From Noviherbaspirillum aerium (GTDB lineage Bacteria > Pseudomonadota > Gammaproteobacteria > Burkholderiales > Burkholderiaceae_D), in the NCBI RefSeq assembly GCF_008929045.1, contig NZ_VFAH01000004.1, forward strand, positions 124,001 through 188,000: 64,000 bases of DNA. Reading direction: 5' to 3'. Below the pieces are notes generated by a model. It had not been told where the DNA came from and did no database searches. It saw only the letters and a program-made list of their open reading frames with translations. Positions 1 through 9,433 of the stretch are shown in pieces (the stretch's first letter is position 1; each line of letters begins with the position of its first letter). The position numbers and the translations under genes were made by a program.

Positions 1-882
1 TGGTACACCGGCCAGTTCTATGCCCTGTTCTTCCTGACGCAAACGCTGAAGGTTGACGGCGCCACGGCCAACCTGCTGATTGCGGCTTCGCTGGTCATCG
101 GTACACCGTTCTTCATCATCTTCGGTACGCTGTCCGACAAGATCGGCCGCAAGCCCATCATCCTCGGTGGCTGCCTGATCGCCGCGGTGACCTACTTCCC
201 GATCTTCAACGCGCTGACCCACTACGCCAACCCGGCGCTGGAAAATGCGATCAAGAACGCACCGGTGGTCGTGACTGCCGATCCGAATGACTGCCAATTC
301 CAGTTCAACCCGACCGGCACGAAGAAATTCACCTCTTCCTGCGATATCGTGAAGGCAAAACTGGCAGCTGCTTCGGTGAACTACACCAACGAAGCTGCTC
401 CGGCAGGCACACCGGCAACGGTCAAGATCGGCGACAAGGTCATCCAGTCCTACAATGCGAACGGCCTCTCCAAGGACGACGCCGCAGCCAAGGACAAGGC
501 CTTCTCGAAAGATCTGGGTGACGCCATCAAGGCTGCAGGCTATCCGACCAAGGCCGATCCGGCCCAGATGAACAAGGGCATGGTTCTGTTGCTGCTGGTT
601 ATCCTGGTGCTCTACGTCACCATGGTGTACGGCCCGATCGCGGCGATGCTGGTGGAAATGTTCCCGACCCGCATCCGCTACACCTCGATGTCCCTGCCTT
701 ACCACATCGGCAACGGCTGGTTCGGCGGTCTGCTGCCGACCACCGCGTTTGCTCTGGTGGCCTACAAGGGCGACATCTACTACGGCCTGTGGTACCCGAT
801 CATCATCGCCCTCATCACCTTCGTGATCGGCATGCTGTTCGTCAAGGAAACCAAGGACGACGACATCTACGCCGCGGATTGA
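1..882 (+). CDS. Metabolite:H+ symporter (MFS, MHS-like), C-terminal part
   Basis: Open from the first base, so the N-terminal half lies outside the window. The visible part begins in a transmembrane helix and carries the MFS cytoplasmic loop signature [16 protein letters not shown] at about residues 42-57. The C-terminal helices contain the run [21 protein letters not shown], typical of the metabolite:H+ symporter branch (ProP/ShiA relatives), which takes up organic acids or osmolytes with protons at the inner membrane. Between two helices is a hydrophilic insert of about 110 residues with two cysteines, probably periplasmic. The substrate cannot be told. Two hairpins follow the stop codon, so the gene is probably last in its transcript. 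Confidence 0.85.
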   Translation, partial: WYTGQFYALFFLTQTLKVDGATANLLIAASLVIGTPFFIIFGTLSDKIGRKPIILGGCLIAAVTYFPIFNALTHYANPALENAIKNAPVVVTADPNDCQFQFNPTGTKKFTSSCDIVKAKLAAASVNYTNEAAPAGTPATVKIGDKVIQSYNANGLSKDDAAAKDKAFSKDLGDAIKAAGYPTKADPAQMNKGMVLLLLVILVLYVTMVYGPIAAMLVEMFPTRIRYTSMSLPYHIGNGWFGGLLPTTAFALVAYKGDIYYGLWYPIIIALITFVIGMLFVKETKDDDIYAAD

Positions 883-893
883 TTTCCGCCTTT

Positions 894-916
894 CCCGGCA
901 TGCGCTGCATGCCGGG
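894..916. other. Perfect 10-bp inverted repeat after the symporter gene
   Basis: CCCGGCATGC at 894-903 and its exact reverse complement at 907-916 enclose a 3-base loop. No T-run follows directly. The T-tailed hairpin at 932-959 comes 16 bases later, so this stem may stabilise the mRNA 3' end. Confidence 0.6.
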
Positions 917-931
917 ACGCATCAAGCACAG

Positions 932-959
932 CCGCCTGCCCGTCAGGCGGTTTTCTTTT
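932..959 (+). terminator. Rho-independent terminator of the symporter gene
   Basis: CCGCCTG (932-938) pairs with CAGGCGG (944-950) across a 5-base loop and is followed by TTTTCTTTT. It lies about 50 bases after the symporter stop codon, on the same strand. Confidence 0.85.
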
Positions 960-1072
960 ATGCCGGACCGATCATGTGGGCCGACCGCATGCTTCCGCTG
1001 CCAAGCTTCCGCAAGTTTGGTATCGTCGCGGTTTGGCTGTTGCAGGCTTCCGGAAACCTCGTGAAAGCCGGG

Positions 1073-1092
1073 TCCGCCGCGGCGGATTTTTT
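1073..1092 (+). terminator. Terminator-like hairpin in front of purT
   Basis: TCCGC (1073-1077) can pair with GCGGA (1082-1086), followed at once by six Ts and a C. It ends about 28 bases before the purT start codon. It could be a second stop for upstream transcripts or an attenuator in the purT leader. The stem is short, so the call is tentative. Confidence 0.35.
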
Positions 1093-1120
1093 CTTCCTAA
1101 TTTTTCATCCCGACACAACC

Positions 1121-2329
1121 ATGAACCAACCCATCCGCCTCGGCACCCCGCTTTCCCCTTCCGCAGTCAAAGTGATGCTTCTCGGCTCCGGCGAACTCGG
1201 CAAGGAAGTCATCATTGCACTGCAGCGCCTGGGCGTGGAAGTCATTGCCGTCGACCGTTATCCCGACGCACCCGGCCATCAGGTAGCCCACCGCGCTCAT
1301 GTGATCGACATGACGGACGCTGCAGCGCTGACCGCCCTCATCGAACAGGAAGCCCCGCACCTGGTCGTGCCTGAAATCGAGGCCATCGCCACACCGGCGC
1401 TGATGGAACTCGAAAAAAGAGGCGGCACACGCTTCATTCCGACGGCCCGCGCCGCCTGGCTGACGATGAACCGGGAAGGAATCCGCCGGCTGGCGGCCGA
1501 AACCCTCGGATTGCCGACCTCGCCCTACCGCTTCGCCGATAGCCTGGATGAACTGAAAGCCGCCTGTGGCGCCGTCGGCTTTCCCTGCGTGGTGAAGCCG
1601 GTGATGTCGTCTTCGGGCAAGGGACAGTCGAAAGTGGACAGCGCAGAAGAAGTGGAAGAAGCCTGGCGCTACGCAGCCTCGGGCAGCCGCGTCGATGCCG
1701 GGCGGGTGATCGTGGAAGGCTTCATCGATTTCGATTACGAGATTACACAGCTGACCGTACGCGCACTCGATGCCAGGGGCGAAACGGTCACGCATTTCTG
1801 CGAACCGATCGGCCATGTGCAGGAAAAAGGCGACTACATCGAATCCTGGCAGCCGCATCCCATGCCTGCCGCAGCGATGGCAAAGGCGCGCGAGATTGCG
1901 AAGAAGGTCACGGATGATCTCGGCGGCCTGGGATTGTTCGGCGTCGAACTGTTCGTCAAGGGAGACATGGTCTGGTTCTCGGAAGTCAGCCCGCGCCCGC
2001 ACGACACCGGCATGGTAACGATGGCAAGCCAGCGCCAAAGCGAGTTCGAGCTGCATGCCAAGGCCATCCTTGGCCTGCCGGTAGATGTTTCTCTTCTGGC
2101 TCCGGCAGCTTCAGCTGTCATCTACGGGCAGCATGAGGCGAAGGCCATTGCCTTCGAAGGCGTGGCGGAAGCGCTTGCCGTACCCGGCGTCGATATCCGC
2201 CTGTTCGGCAAGCCGGAATCCTTTGCCCGCCGCCGCATGGGCGTGGCGCTGGCAACCGCATCCGATACGGACGCGGCGCGGCGCCTTGCCAAGGAAGCCG
2301 CTGCCAAGGTCCGCCCTGTCCTGCCGTAA
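1121..2329 (+). CDS. purT: Formate-dependent phosphoribosylglycinamide formyltransferase (GAR transformylase 2)
   Basis: PurT makes formyl-GAR from GAR, formate and ATP in step three of purine synthesis, independent of folate. The 402-residue product is close to the usual 390-400. It starts with a PreATP-grasp fold ([13 protein letters not shown] near residue 18), then an ATP-grasp domain with [12 protein letters not shown], the [10 protein letters not shown] strand, and the C-terminal [15 protein letters not shown] motif that binds metal and ATP. The reading frame stays open upstream to about 974, but homology begins after the ATG at 1121, so that start was chosen although no good ribosome-binding site is visible. 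It stands alone on its strand. A palindromic repeat separates its end from the convergent acylase gene. Confidence 0.96.
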   Translation: MNQPIRLGTPLSPSAVKVMLLGSGELGKEVIIALQRLGVEVIAVDRYPDAPGHQVAHRAHVIDMTDAAALTALIEQEAPHLVVPEIEAIATPALMELEKRGGTRFIPTARAAWLTMNREGIRRLAAETLGLPTSPYRFADSLDELKAACGAVGFPCVVKPVMSSSGKGQSKVDSAEEVEEAWRYAASGSRVDAGRVIVEGFIDFDYEITQLTVRALDARGETVTHFCEPIGHVQEKGDYIESWQPHPMPAAAMAKAREIAKKVTDDLGGLGLFGVELFVKGDMVWFSEVSPRPHDTGMVTMASQRQSEFELHAKAILGLPVDVSLLAPAASAVIYGQHEAKAIAFEGVAEALAVPGVDIRLFGKPESFARRRMGVALATASDTDAARRLAKEAAAKVRPVLP

Positions 2330-2359
2330 CAGGCAGGCGAAAGGCGACGGGAAGGCTTG

Positions 2360-2522
2360 TACCAATTCCAAGCCCTTCCATCGCTTGGGATCGCGTCTTT
2401 TTCCGCCTGGCCGAGTGGCAGCCGACGTTCGTAGCCCCGCCATGGACTCCTGATCCGCCATTTCCGCCTTGCCAGCCGAAAAACCAGCGATCTCATTCCT
2501 CATGGAATACCTTGGATTGGTA
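2360..2522. repeat. Palindromic intergenic element, copy A (163 bp)
   Basis: The ends form a terminal inverted repeat: TACCAATTCCAAG at 2360-2372 against CTTGGATTGGTA at 2511-2522. Inside, TTTTTCCGCCTGGC near 2399-2412 faces GCCAGCCGAAAAA near 2471-2483. The centre carries GTAGC (2431-2435), loop CCC and GCCAT (2439-2443), an imperfect hairpin. A diverged copy of the same length lies at 42551-42713; both share the block CGTCTTTTTCCGCCTG and both ends. It fills the gap between convergent purT and acylase genes and touches the acylase stop codon directly. Confidence 0.85.
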
Positions 2523-4970
2523 TTACCCGGGCACCAGCTTGAGAAGACCCAGCCTGCCCTTTTCCACTTCAGCGCGCTGCGTCTTCAGCGGGATGTATCG
2601 CACATCCACCCAGCGCTGCGACAGGTTCCGGTAGAGGGGCGAGAGCACATTGCCGGACTGGCCGGTCGAATGGATGAAGCGCGAGTTCTCCAGGTTGGAC
2701 AGGTCATACACTGCCCTCAGGCTGGCGGCGTGGCGGTTGGCGAATGGATCCTTTTCATCGCGCAGGCTGTATCTGCCGACATTGACGGTGTGGGTATCGC
2801 CCGGGGACGGCACCCGGATATCGAAGAAGCGCGCCAGCAGATCGACCTTGGTGAAAGGACGGTGCTCCGAACGGGCGGCATGGGCGTCACCCCAGCGCCA
2901 TTTGGCCATATCCCCGCCGTAGCGCCGATCGAGATCGGCCAGGGCCACCTCCAGCGCGGTCGATAACAGTTCCGCGCAGGTCTGCGGCTTGCTGTCTGCC
3001 GGCTTGTTTACGTCGGCGCACCAGCGGCCCTGCCCGTCCTTGTCGAACAGGACGTTCACCGTGGATTGCTGCACATTTCGGTGCTCGAAGTAATCCTTCA
3101 TGAGCGCCTCGCCGAGTTCATCCCTGAAGATTTCGTTCGATATTTCCCGCATCCAGGCGTTGTAGATCAGTGCGGCGACGCTGTCCACCCGCATTTCCCC
3201 GTTCCATTGCCCGAGCAATCCGAGTGCCGCGCGTGCCTTCTCTGATCTGGGCGCTGTCTTGACGAGCAAGGGAAGGACTTCCCTCGCAGCCAGGGAGACA
3301 TCATCCTTCTGCATCTGCGCAAAGCTGTCGAGGCCATGTGTGGGCGCCGCATCCAGCAGCGACTGGATCCGGTCCGCGCGATACGGCATGCTCCATTCGC
3401 TGGTCAGGTAATGCGGATAATCAGGCCCGACGATCTTGTGATTGGCGGTCACGATCTTTCCGGACGGCGGATTGAATTCCTTCGGCAGGTCCTGGAAGGG
3501 AAGAAAGCCGGCCCAGTCGTAGCGCGCATCCCAGCCGGGCGCGGGCGCAAGGCCTTTCAGATCGTTTTCCGGCTTGCGGAGCGGCACCCTACCGGCCGCG
3601 ACAAAGCCGATATTGCCGTCGACGTCGGCATAGACCATGTTTTGATGCGGAGAATTGAAGTCGGCCGCACCGTCGAGAAACTGCTGCCAGTTGCCGGCGT
3701 GGTTGATCTTCATGCCGGCTTGCAGCGTCATGTCATCCGGGCGCAATGCCGTCCAGGCGAAGGACACGACATACTTCTTCGCATTGACGGCCGTCCGGTC
3801 GACGACCGGCAAGGCGCCGCTGATGACCGGACCGTGGCGGGTCTCGCGGACCAGCAGCTGCTGGTCCGCCGCGCCCTTGACCTTGATCGTTTCCACCCGG
3901 GCTGTAAACGGCGCCCAGCCATCCGGAGTCTGGTACCGCGCGGCGTTGTCGGGATCGACGCGTTCCAGGTACAGGTCCTGCACATCCGACGCGGTATTGG
4001 TGAATGCCCAGGCGATCCGGCTATTCCTTCCCAAAACGACGCTCGGTATCCCCGGCAGCGTTGCGCCCACCACTTCGAATCCCGGCGCGGAAAGATGGGC
4101 GAAGTACCACAATGCCGGAGCGGACAATCCGAGATGAGGATCATTGGCGAGCAAGGGCTTTCCGCTTTCCGACAAGGCGCCGCCGACGGCCCAGTTGTTC
4201 GAACCCATTCCCTCCACCAGCGAAGCTGGCGCCGCAGCCGCGATCCTGGTGAGCTGGCCGGCAATGGTCATCATGTCGCCGTATAGCACGGTGTAGTCGC
4301 GAGTCTGCAGCACAGGGTCGCCCGGATACGGCGGCAGAAACTCATTGATACGATCAAGCGACAGACGCTGCGACAGGCGCATGCGCAGGATTTCCTGCGA
4401 CCAGTTTGCACCCAGGTCCCATGCCATCATGGTTTGCCAGCCGATCGAGTCGACGGGATGCCAGGGTTCCGGTGCGGCCGCCCGGGTGAGCAGGAATTCC
4501 GGCGGCAAGGGACTGGAGCGAGTCGCCAGGTAGGCATTGACGCCGCGCGCATAAGCCTCGAGCCCGGCTCGGGTTTCAGCGGACAGGTTGGCCAGGATGC
4601 GCTCGGCATTGCGGCGAATGCCAAGGGTGCGCAGGAAGCGGTCGGCATCGACGGCGTTCGGTCCTAGGATTTCCGCCATGCGGCCGGCGGCAATGCGCCG
4701 ATTCATCTCCATCTGCCATAGGCGGTCCTGGGCATGCACGAAGCCGAGCGCGAAATAGGTATCCTGTTCGGATTTGGCATAGATATGCGGAACGCCTTCG
4801 GCATCGCGCACGATGTCGACGTCACCCTGCAGTCCGCCGAGCCGGATCGTGCCGTCGATGGCCGGCTGGCTGGCGGACCGATACCAGAGGCCGGCTGCGA
4901 GCGCAGCGACCGCCAGGATGGCGATCAGAACGCCAGCGGTGCGGGCAACTTTCCGCAGTGTTGTTGTCAT
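2523..4970 (-). CDS. Penicillin acylase family protein (Ntn hydrolase), membrane-anchored
   Basis: A precursor of about 815 residues of the penicillin amidase family. These enzymes cleave amide bonds in penicillins, cephalosporins or acyl-homoserine lactones after self-cleavage into alpha and beta chains. A hydrophobic segment at about residues 10-30 is a signal or anchor. The motif GMGSNNWAVGG places the nucleophile serine, first residue of the mature beta chain, near residue 257. The motif SPHQNMVYAD, with the oxyanion-hole asparagine region, lies further on. Two ATGs are possible: one at 4979 sits only a base or so behind AGAGGAA, while the one at 4970 has that site at normal distance, so 4970 is preferred. 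Substrate is unknown; quorum-signal degradation is only a possibility. Confidence 0.88.
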   Translation of the reverse strand: MTTTLRKVARTAGVLIAILAVAALAAGLWYRSASQPAIDGTIRLGGLQGDVDIVRDAEGVPHIYAKSEQDTYFALGFVHAQDRLWQMEMNRRIAAGRMAEILGPNAVDADRFLRTLGIRRNAERILANLSAETRAGLEAYARGVNAYLATRSSPLPPEFLLTRAAAPEPWHPVDSIGWQTMMAWDLGANWSQEILRMRLSQRLSLDRINEFLPPYPGDPVLQTRDYTVLYGDMMTIAGQLTRIAAAAPASLVEGMGSNNWAVGGALSESGKPLLANDPHLGLSAPALWYFAHLSAPGFEVVGATLPGIPSVVLGRNSRIAWAFTNTASDVQDLYLERVDPDNAARYQTPDGWAPFTARVETIKVKGAADQQLLVRETRHGPVISGALPVVDRTAVNAKKYVVSFAWTALRPDDMTLQAGMKINHAGNWQQFLDGAADFNSPHQNMVYADVDGNIGFVAAGRVPLRKPENDLKGLAPAPGWDARYDWAGFLPFQDLPKEFNPPSGKIVTANHKIVGPDYPHYLTSEWSMPYRADRIQSLLDAAPTHGLDSFAQMQKDDVSLAAREVLPLLVKTAPRSEKARAALGLLGQWNGEMRVDSVAALIYNAWMREISNEIFRDELGEALMKDYFEHRNVQQSTVNVLFDKDGQGRWCADVNKPADSKPQTCAELLSTALEVALADLDRRYGGDMAKWRWGDAHAARSEHRPFTKVDLLARFFDIRVPSPGDTHTVNVGRYSLRDEKDPFANRHAASLRAVYDLSNLENSRFIHSTGQSGNVLSPLYRNLSQRWVDVRYIPLKTQRAEVEKGRLGLLKLVPG

Positions 4971-5068
4971 ATGGGTCATTTCCTCTTCCAGTTTAAAGCC
5001 AGTTGCCCGGGCTTTTCAAAGCCTTCGAACCCCGCGCATTGTCAGATGGTAAGATGTGGAGTCATGTC
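4971..5068. promoter_or_regulatory. Divergent promoter region between the acylase gene and nadB
   Basis: Both flanking genes read away from these roughly 100 bases, so their promoters must lie here or within the gene starts. GGAG at 5058-5061 is the ribosome-binding site for nadB. No clear -35/-10 pair or operator could be assigned. Confidence 0.5.
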
Positions 5069-6730
5069 ATGAAACCGCAACAAAACCGTTCTTATCTTAT
5101 GAAATTTGACGTTGCCATCGTGGGAAGCGGTCTCGCCGGACTCTCCGTAGCCCTACATCTTGCCAAAACACGCAAGGTTGTTGTGATTTCCAAGCGCACA
5201 CTCCTTGACGGCGCAAGCAACTGGGCACAAGGCGGCATCGCCGCCGTGCTCGACTCCGGCGACAGCCACGAGCAGCATATCGCGGATACGCTGGTGGCCG
5301 GAGCCGGCCTGTGCGACGAAACGGCCACGCGTTATATCGTGGAACACAGCCGCGCGGCAATCGAATGGCTGATCGAACAGGGAGTTCCGTTCACCCGGGA
5401 TCCGACTGCTGAGCTTGGCTATCACCTGACCCGGGAAGGCGGCCACAGCCAGCGGCGCATCATCCATGCCGCCGACGCCACCGGCCATGCGGTGCAGGTG
5501 ACCCTGGAACAGAAAGCGCGCGCGCATCCGAACATCACGATACTCGAACACCATTACGCCATTGACGTGATCAAGTCCGACAAGCTGGAGGGTTCCGCCC
5601 CGGCTTCGGCTGCGGATTCGGACGACGGCGGCACGCCGCGCTGTGTCGGCCTGTATGTGCAGGATGTCAATTCCGGCAAGGTGATGACGCTGGCTGCGGA
5701 TCACACGGTACTGGCCACCGGCGGCGCCGGCAAGGTGTATCTGTACACCACCAATCCCGACACCGCCACCGGCGACGGCATTGCAATGGCCTGGCGCGCG
5801 GGTTGCCGCGTTGCCAACATGGAATTCATCCAGTTTCATCCGACCTGCCTGTACCATCCCTACGCAAAATCCTTCCTGATCAGTGAAGCCGTGCGCGGCG
5901 AAGGTGGTTTGCTCAAGCTGCCAACGGCGGCCGGTGCCGCCGCCGGACAGCGTTTCATGGAGTGGCATGATGAGCGGGCGGAACTGGCGCCGCGTGACGT
6001 GGTGGCGCGCGCCATCGACTTCGAAATCAAGAAGCGCGGCCTGGACCATGTCGATCTCGACATCAGCCACCAGCCGCCGGAATTCCTGAAAGAGCATTTC
6101 CCGACGATTTATGCCCGCTGCCTGGAATTCGGCATCGACATCACCAAACAACCGATTCCGGTCGTGCCGGCGGCACATTACACCTGCGGCGGCGTGGTCA
6201 CCGATGCCATGGGCCGGACCGACCTGCCGGGCTTGTACGCGGTGGGCGAAACCGCCTACACCGGCCTACACGGCGCCAATCGCCTGGCCAGCAACTCGCT
6301 GCTGGAATGCCTGGTGCTCGGCCGCGCGGCGGCACAGCATATCGAACAGCAGCCGAAGCCGCGCTCCCTGCCCCTGCCGGCATGGGACGAGAGTCGCGTG
6401 ACCGATGCGGACGAGGAAGTGGTGATTGCGCACAATTGGGATGAGTTGCGGCGCTTCATGTGGAATTATGTCGGCATCGTGCGCACCACGAAGCGGCTCG
6501 AGCGGGCGCAGCACCGCATCGGCCTGCTGCGCGAGGAAATCTACGAGTATTACTCGCACTTCCGCATCACCCGCGACCTGCTGGAACTGCGCAACCTGGT
6601 AGATGTTGCCTCGATGATCGTGGAGAGCGCCTTGTCGCGCCGCGAGAGCCGAGGCCTGCACTTCAGCCAGGACTATCCGGAAACCCTGCCCAAGGCCTTG
6701 CCCACGGTGCTGGCGCCTTCGCGGCGCTAG
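5069..6730 (+). CDS. nadB: L-aspartate oxidase
   Basis: NadB oxidises L-aspartate to iminoaspartate with FAD, the first step of de novo NAD synthesis; NadA uses the product. The N-terminus has the FAD-binding run [18 protein letters not shown], then [11 protein letters not shown], the active-site segment [11 protein letters not shown] and the fumarate-reductase-like [25 protein letters not shown] is the C-terminal FAD-domain signature. Two starts compete. ATG at 5069 has GGAG seven bases upstream; ATG at 5099 begins right at the FAD fold but lacks a ribosome-binding site. The first gives 553 residues and is preferred. It converges on nadC-nadA, with a shared terminator between. Confidence 0.96.
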   Translation: MKPQQNRSYLMKFDVAIVGSGLAGLSVALHLAKTRKVVVISKRTLLDGASNWAQGGIAAVLDSGDSHEQHIADTLVAGAGLCDETATRYIVEHSRAAIEWLIEQGVPFTRDPTAELGYHLTREGGHSQRRIIHAADATGHAVQVTLEQKARAHPNITILEHHYAIDVIKSDKLEGSAPASAADSDDGGTPRCVGLYVQDVNSGKVMTLAADHTVLATGGAGKVYLYTTNPDTATGDGIAMAWRAGCRVANMEFIQFHPTCLYHPYAKSFLISEAVRGEGGLLKLPTAAGAAAGQRFMEWHDERAELAPRDVVARAIDFEIKKRGLDHVDLDISHQPPEFLKEHFPTIYARCLEFGIDITKQPIPVVPAAHYTCGGVVTDAMGRTDLPGLYAVGETAYTGLHGANRLASNSLLECLVLGRAAAQHIEQQPKPRSLPLPAWDESRVTDADEEVVIAHNWDELRRFMWNYVGIVRTTKRLERAQHRIGLLREEIYEYYSHFRITRDLLELRNLVDVASMIVESALSRRESRGLHFSQDYPETLPKALPTVLAPSRR

Positions 6731-7016
6731 AGCGCCTTGGCCTCGACTTGGCAAGTCAGGATGAACCGGCTTGAGGCTATGTCTGCCACGCCGCTGCGTG
6801 CTCTGGATACGCTTCAGTGATGATCGACTTCTCCGGTGCGCGGGGCGCGTTTGTAAGCGCGCTCCTCGACGCCACTTCGAACCGCTGCAATACAGATCAG
6901 GCACAGCCTGGAACGGATGGCGGATGACGGATGCAAAAATGGCCGGTTGATTCAACCGGCCATTTCCATTTCCGTTTCCCCATCGGAAATTGCGCAAAGC
7001 AGTTCAGCTCATGACT
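6731..7016. other. Convergent gap between nadB and nadC
   Basis: Apart from the strong hairpin at 6937-6965, the 286 bases hold no gene, no further clear repeat and no recognisable RNA. Several short GC-rich self-complementary patches occur near 6830-6870, but none is convincing. Confidence 0.5.
6937..6965 (-). terminator. Terminator after nadA-nadC, possibly bidirectional
   Basis: AAATGGCCGGTTGA (6937-6950) is the exact reverse complement of 6952-6965, giving a stem of up to 13-14 pairs. Read on the minus strand it is followed by ATTTTTGC, a fair T-run, so it mainly serves nadA-nadC. It could also stop nadB transcripts from the other side. Confidence 0.8.
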
Positions 7017-7883
7017 TCAGCCGATCACTCGCAACGAATAATCGGTGGCACGCACATCCTTGGTCAGGCTGCCGATCGATATCCGGTCGACGCCGGTTTC
7101 GGCGATCGCGCGGACGGTCGACATATTAATGCCGCCGGAGGCTTCGAGAACGGCACGCTCCGCCGCGATTTTCACCGCCTCCCGCATCATGTCCAGAGAA
7201 AAGTTATCCAGCAGGATTGACTTCGCTCCTGCATTCAGGGCTTCATCCAGCTCGGCGAGGCTTTCGACCTCGATCTGGATCGGAACCCCGGCATTGAGCG
7301 CCTGCGCGGCACGCATCGCGGCAGTAATACCGCCCGCTGCCGCGATGTGGTTTTCCTTGATCAGGATGCCATCGTAAAGCGCCAACCGCTGATTTTTGCC
7401 GCCGCCGACGCGTACCGCATACTTCTGCGCCAAGCGCAGCCCGGGCAGCGTCTTGCGGGTATCCAGCACGGAGGCACGCGTCCCGGCAACGACATCGGCG
7501 TACTGGCGCGTCGCCGTCGCGACGCCCGACAGCAGTTGCAGGAAATTGAGCGCCGAACGCTCTGCCGTCAGCAAGGCCCGCGCCGGCGCCTGAATCAGGC
7601 AGACCTGCGAGTCCGCGGTCATCTGCGCGCCTTCGGCATAGTGCCATTCGATCTTGACGCGCGGGTCAACCTGGCTCATCACGCCCTCGAACCATGGCGC
7701 TCCGCACAGCACGGCATTTTCCCGCACCAGCACGCGCGCCTGTACCGTCTCGTGCTCGGGCACCAGCAGTCCGGTGAGGTCGCCGGTACCGACATCCTCG
7801 GCCAGCGCGGTACGGATGTTGGCTTCGAATGCCGCAGACAGCGCCGGATCGAAAGGCGCAAATGGATTCTTCAATGTGCTCAT
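7017..7883 (-). CDS. nadC: Quinolinate phosphoribosyltransferase (decarboxylating)
   Basis: NadC joins quinolinate with PRPP to nicotinate mononucleotide and CO2, the last step of the quinolinate pathway. The 288-residue product has an N-terminal domain with EDVGTGDLT and a barrel domain with the PRPP/quinolinate-binding [10 protein letters not shown], the conserved [28 protein letters not shown] and the final EASGGI and DRISIGSLT phosphate-binding loops. The start codon ATG at 7883 overlaps the nadA stop codon as ATGA, so the two genes are translationally coupled. Translation from further upstream would run inside nadA and is not supported. Confidence 0.97.
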   Translation of the reverse strand: MSTLKNPFAPFDPALSAAFEANIRTALAEDVGTGDLTGLLVPEHETVQARVLVRENAVLCGAPWFEGVMSQVDPRVKIEWHYAEGAQMTADSQVCLIQAPARALLTAERSALNFLQLLSGVATATRQYADVVAGTRASVLDTRKTLPGLRLAQKYAVRVGGGKNQRLALYDGILIKENHIAAAGGITAAMRAAQALNAGVPIQIEVESLAELDEALNAGAKSILLDNFSLDMMREAVKIAAERAVLEASGGINMSTVRAIAETGVDRISIGSLTKDVRATDYSLRVIG

Positions 7884-9019
7884 GCCGGGCCGATTCCTGC
7901 AAACAGTTTCTGTTCCTTGGCGAGATCGCCGGTCGGGCGGACATTGGCTTTCTGGGCCGCCGCGAAAGCCAGCATGCGGTCGATGCACAGATAGGCCTTG
8001 CGCCCAATTTCCGGATCGACATGGATCTCGTTGCGGCCGGTCTCAAGCACATCGGCCAGGTTTTGCAAGCCGTTCATCGCCATCCACGGGCAATGCGCAC
8101 AGCTCTTGCAGGTGGCGCTGTTGCCTGCGGTCGGCGCATCGATGAAAATCTTGCCGGGCGCTGCCATGCGCATCTTGTGCAGGATGCCATTGTCCGTCGC
8201 GACGATGAATTCCTTCGCATCCAGGGATTGTGCCGCGGCGATCAGCTGCGAGGTCGAACCGACGACATCGGCCTGGGCCACCACGGCTTCCGGCGATTCC
8301 GGGTGCACCAGAATCTTCGCGCCGGGATGGTCCTTCTTCAGCAGTTCGAGTTCGATACCCTTGAATTCATCATGCACCAGACAGGAGCCCTGCCAGAGCA
8401 GCATGTCGGCGCCGGTCTTTTTCTGGATGTAGCCGCCGAGATGCTTGTCCGGCGCCCACAGGATCTTCTTGCCCTGCGCATGGAGATGCTCGACGATCTG
8501 CAGACCAATGGAAGATGTCACCATCCAGTCCGCTCTTGCCTTCACGGCGGCGCTGGTGTTGGCGTAGACGACCACGGTGCGATCGGGATGGGCGTCGCAG
8601 GACGCGGCAAATTCTTCCGACGGGCAGCCAAGGTCGAGCGAACAGGTTGCGTCGAGATCCGGCATCAGGATGGTTTTTTCCGGGCTCAGGATCTTGGCGG
8701 TTTCACCCATGAATTTCACGCCGGCCACTACCAGGGTCTTGGCCGGGTGATCCCTGCCGAAACGCGCCATCTCGAGGGAATCGGAAACGCAGCCGCCGGT
8801 TTCCTCCGCCAAGTCCTGCAGGTCGGCATCGACATAGTAATGCGCCACGAGCACCGCCTGCTTTTCCTTGAGCAGCTTGCGGATGCGCTCCTTGAGCGCG
8901 GCTTTTTCAGCTGGCGATGGCGCAGCCGGTATGCGCGCCCAGGCATTTGCGGTGCAACTGGTGCCGGCATCCATCTGCGGGCGCTCGAATTCGATGGTCT
9001 TAATAGGTTGGATCTGCAT
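7880..9019 (-). CDS. nadA: Quinolinate synthase
   Basis: NadA condenses iminoaspartate, made by NadB, with dihydroxyacetone phosphate to quinolinate, using an oxygen-sensitive [4Fe-4S] cluster. The 379-residue product shows the three repeated domains of the family. The likely cluster cysteines lie in [15 protein letters not shown] and the C-terminal [24 protein letters not shown] and [10 protein letters not shown] are substrate-binding runs; ILVHPESP and GSTSQLI are also conserved. ATG at 9019 was chosen because upstream residues do not resemble the family; no clear ribosome-binding site is present. It is first gene of the nadA-nadC operon. Confidence 0.97.
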   Translation of the reverse strand: MQIQPIKTIEFERPQMDAGTSCTANAWARIPAAPSPAEKAALKERIRKLLKEKQAVLVAHYYVDADLQDLAEETGGCVSDSLEMARFGRDHPAKTLVVAGVKFMGETAKILSPEKTILMPDLDATCSLDLGCPSEEFAASCDAHPDRTVVVYANTSAAVKARADWMVTSSIGLQIVEHLHAQGKKILWAPDKHLGGYIQKKTGADMLLWQGSCLVHDEFKGIELELLKKDHPGAKILVHPESPEAVVAQADVVGSTSQLIAAAQSLDAKEFIVATDNGILHKMRMAAPGKIFIDAPTAGNSATCKSCAHCPWMAMNGLQNLADVLETGRNEIHVDPEIGRKAYLCIDRMLAFAAAQKANVRPTGDLAKEQKLFAGIGPA

Positions 9020-9433
9020 GGTGTCGATGAGTAATACCACCGCAAGTGGCAAGAAAACGAGAGTATGCCCGATACTTCCGATGTGAGTGCGCCAATGCCT
9101 TATTCAAGAAAAATCTGCGTCCTCGGTATCCTTCCCTTCCGCATTTCCTTTTCGTCAAGAGCCTTTGCCGCTGTGCGTTAACCATGGAAAGCATGGAATT
9201 TATACGACAATTATTTCCTGAGCGCAATTTATACATTTACGTGAGGAAATATTCGGACGATACTTGAATGAGAAATCTCAATGCCGCACGGAAATATTCG
9301 TTATACAAAGGCAAGGTGAAGTTTCCAAGAAGAATGAGCTGGGAGGCAAGTCATTGGAACGCAGCATCAACGATGGCAGACTCTCTGCATAAATCGGGGT
9401 GGAAAGACGCCCCGGAGCGTGAGGAAGACAATC
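9020..9433. promoter_or_regulatory. Divergent AT-rich control region of nadA and the 203-residue protein
   Basis: This gap of about 410 bases is AT-richer than the genes around it. GGAAATATTCG occurs twice in direct orientation (9245-9255 and 9290-9300, 45 bases apart). TGAGA and TCTCA (9269-9273, 9276-9280) form an inverted repeat between them. These look like regulator sites. No promoter hexamers could be fixed with confidence. Short open frames here lack ribosome-binding sites. Confidence 0.5.
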
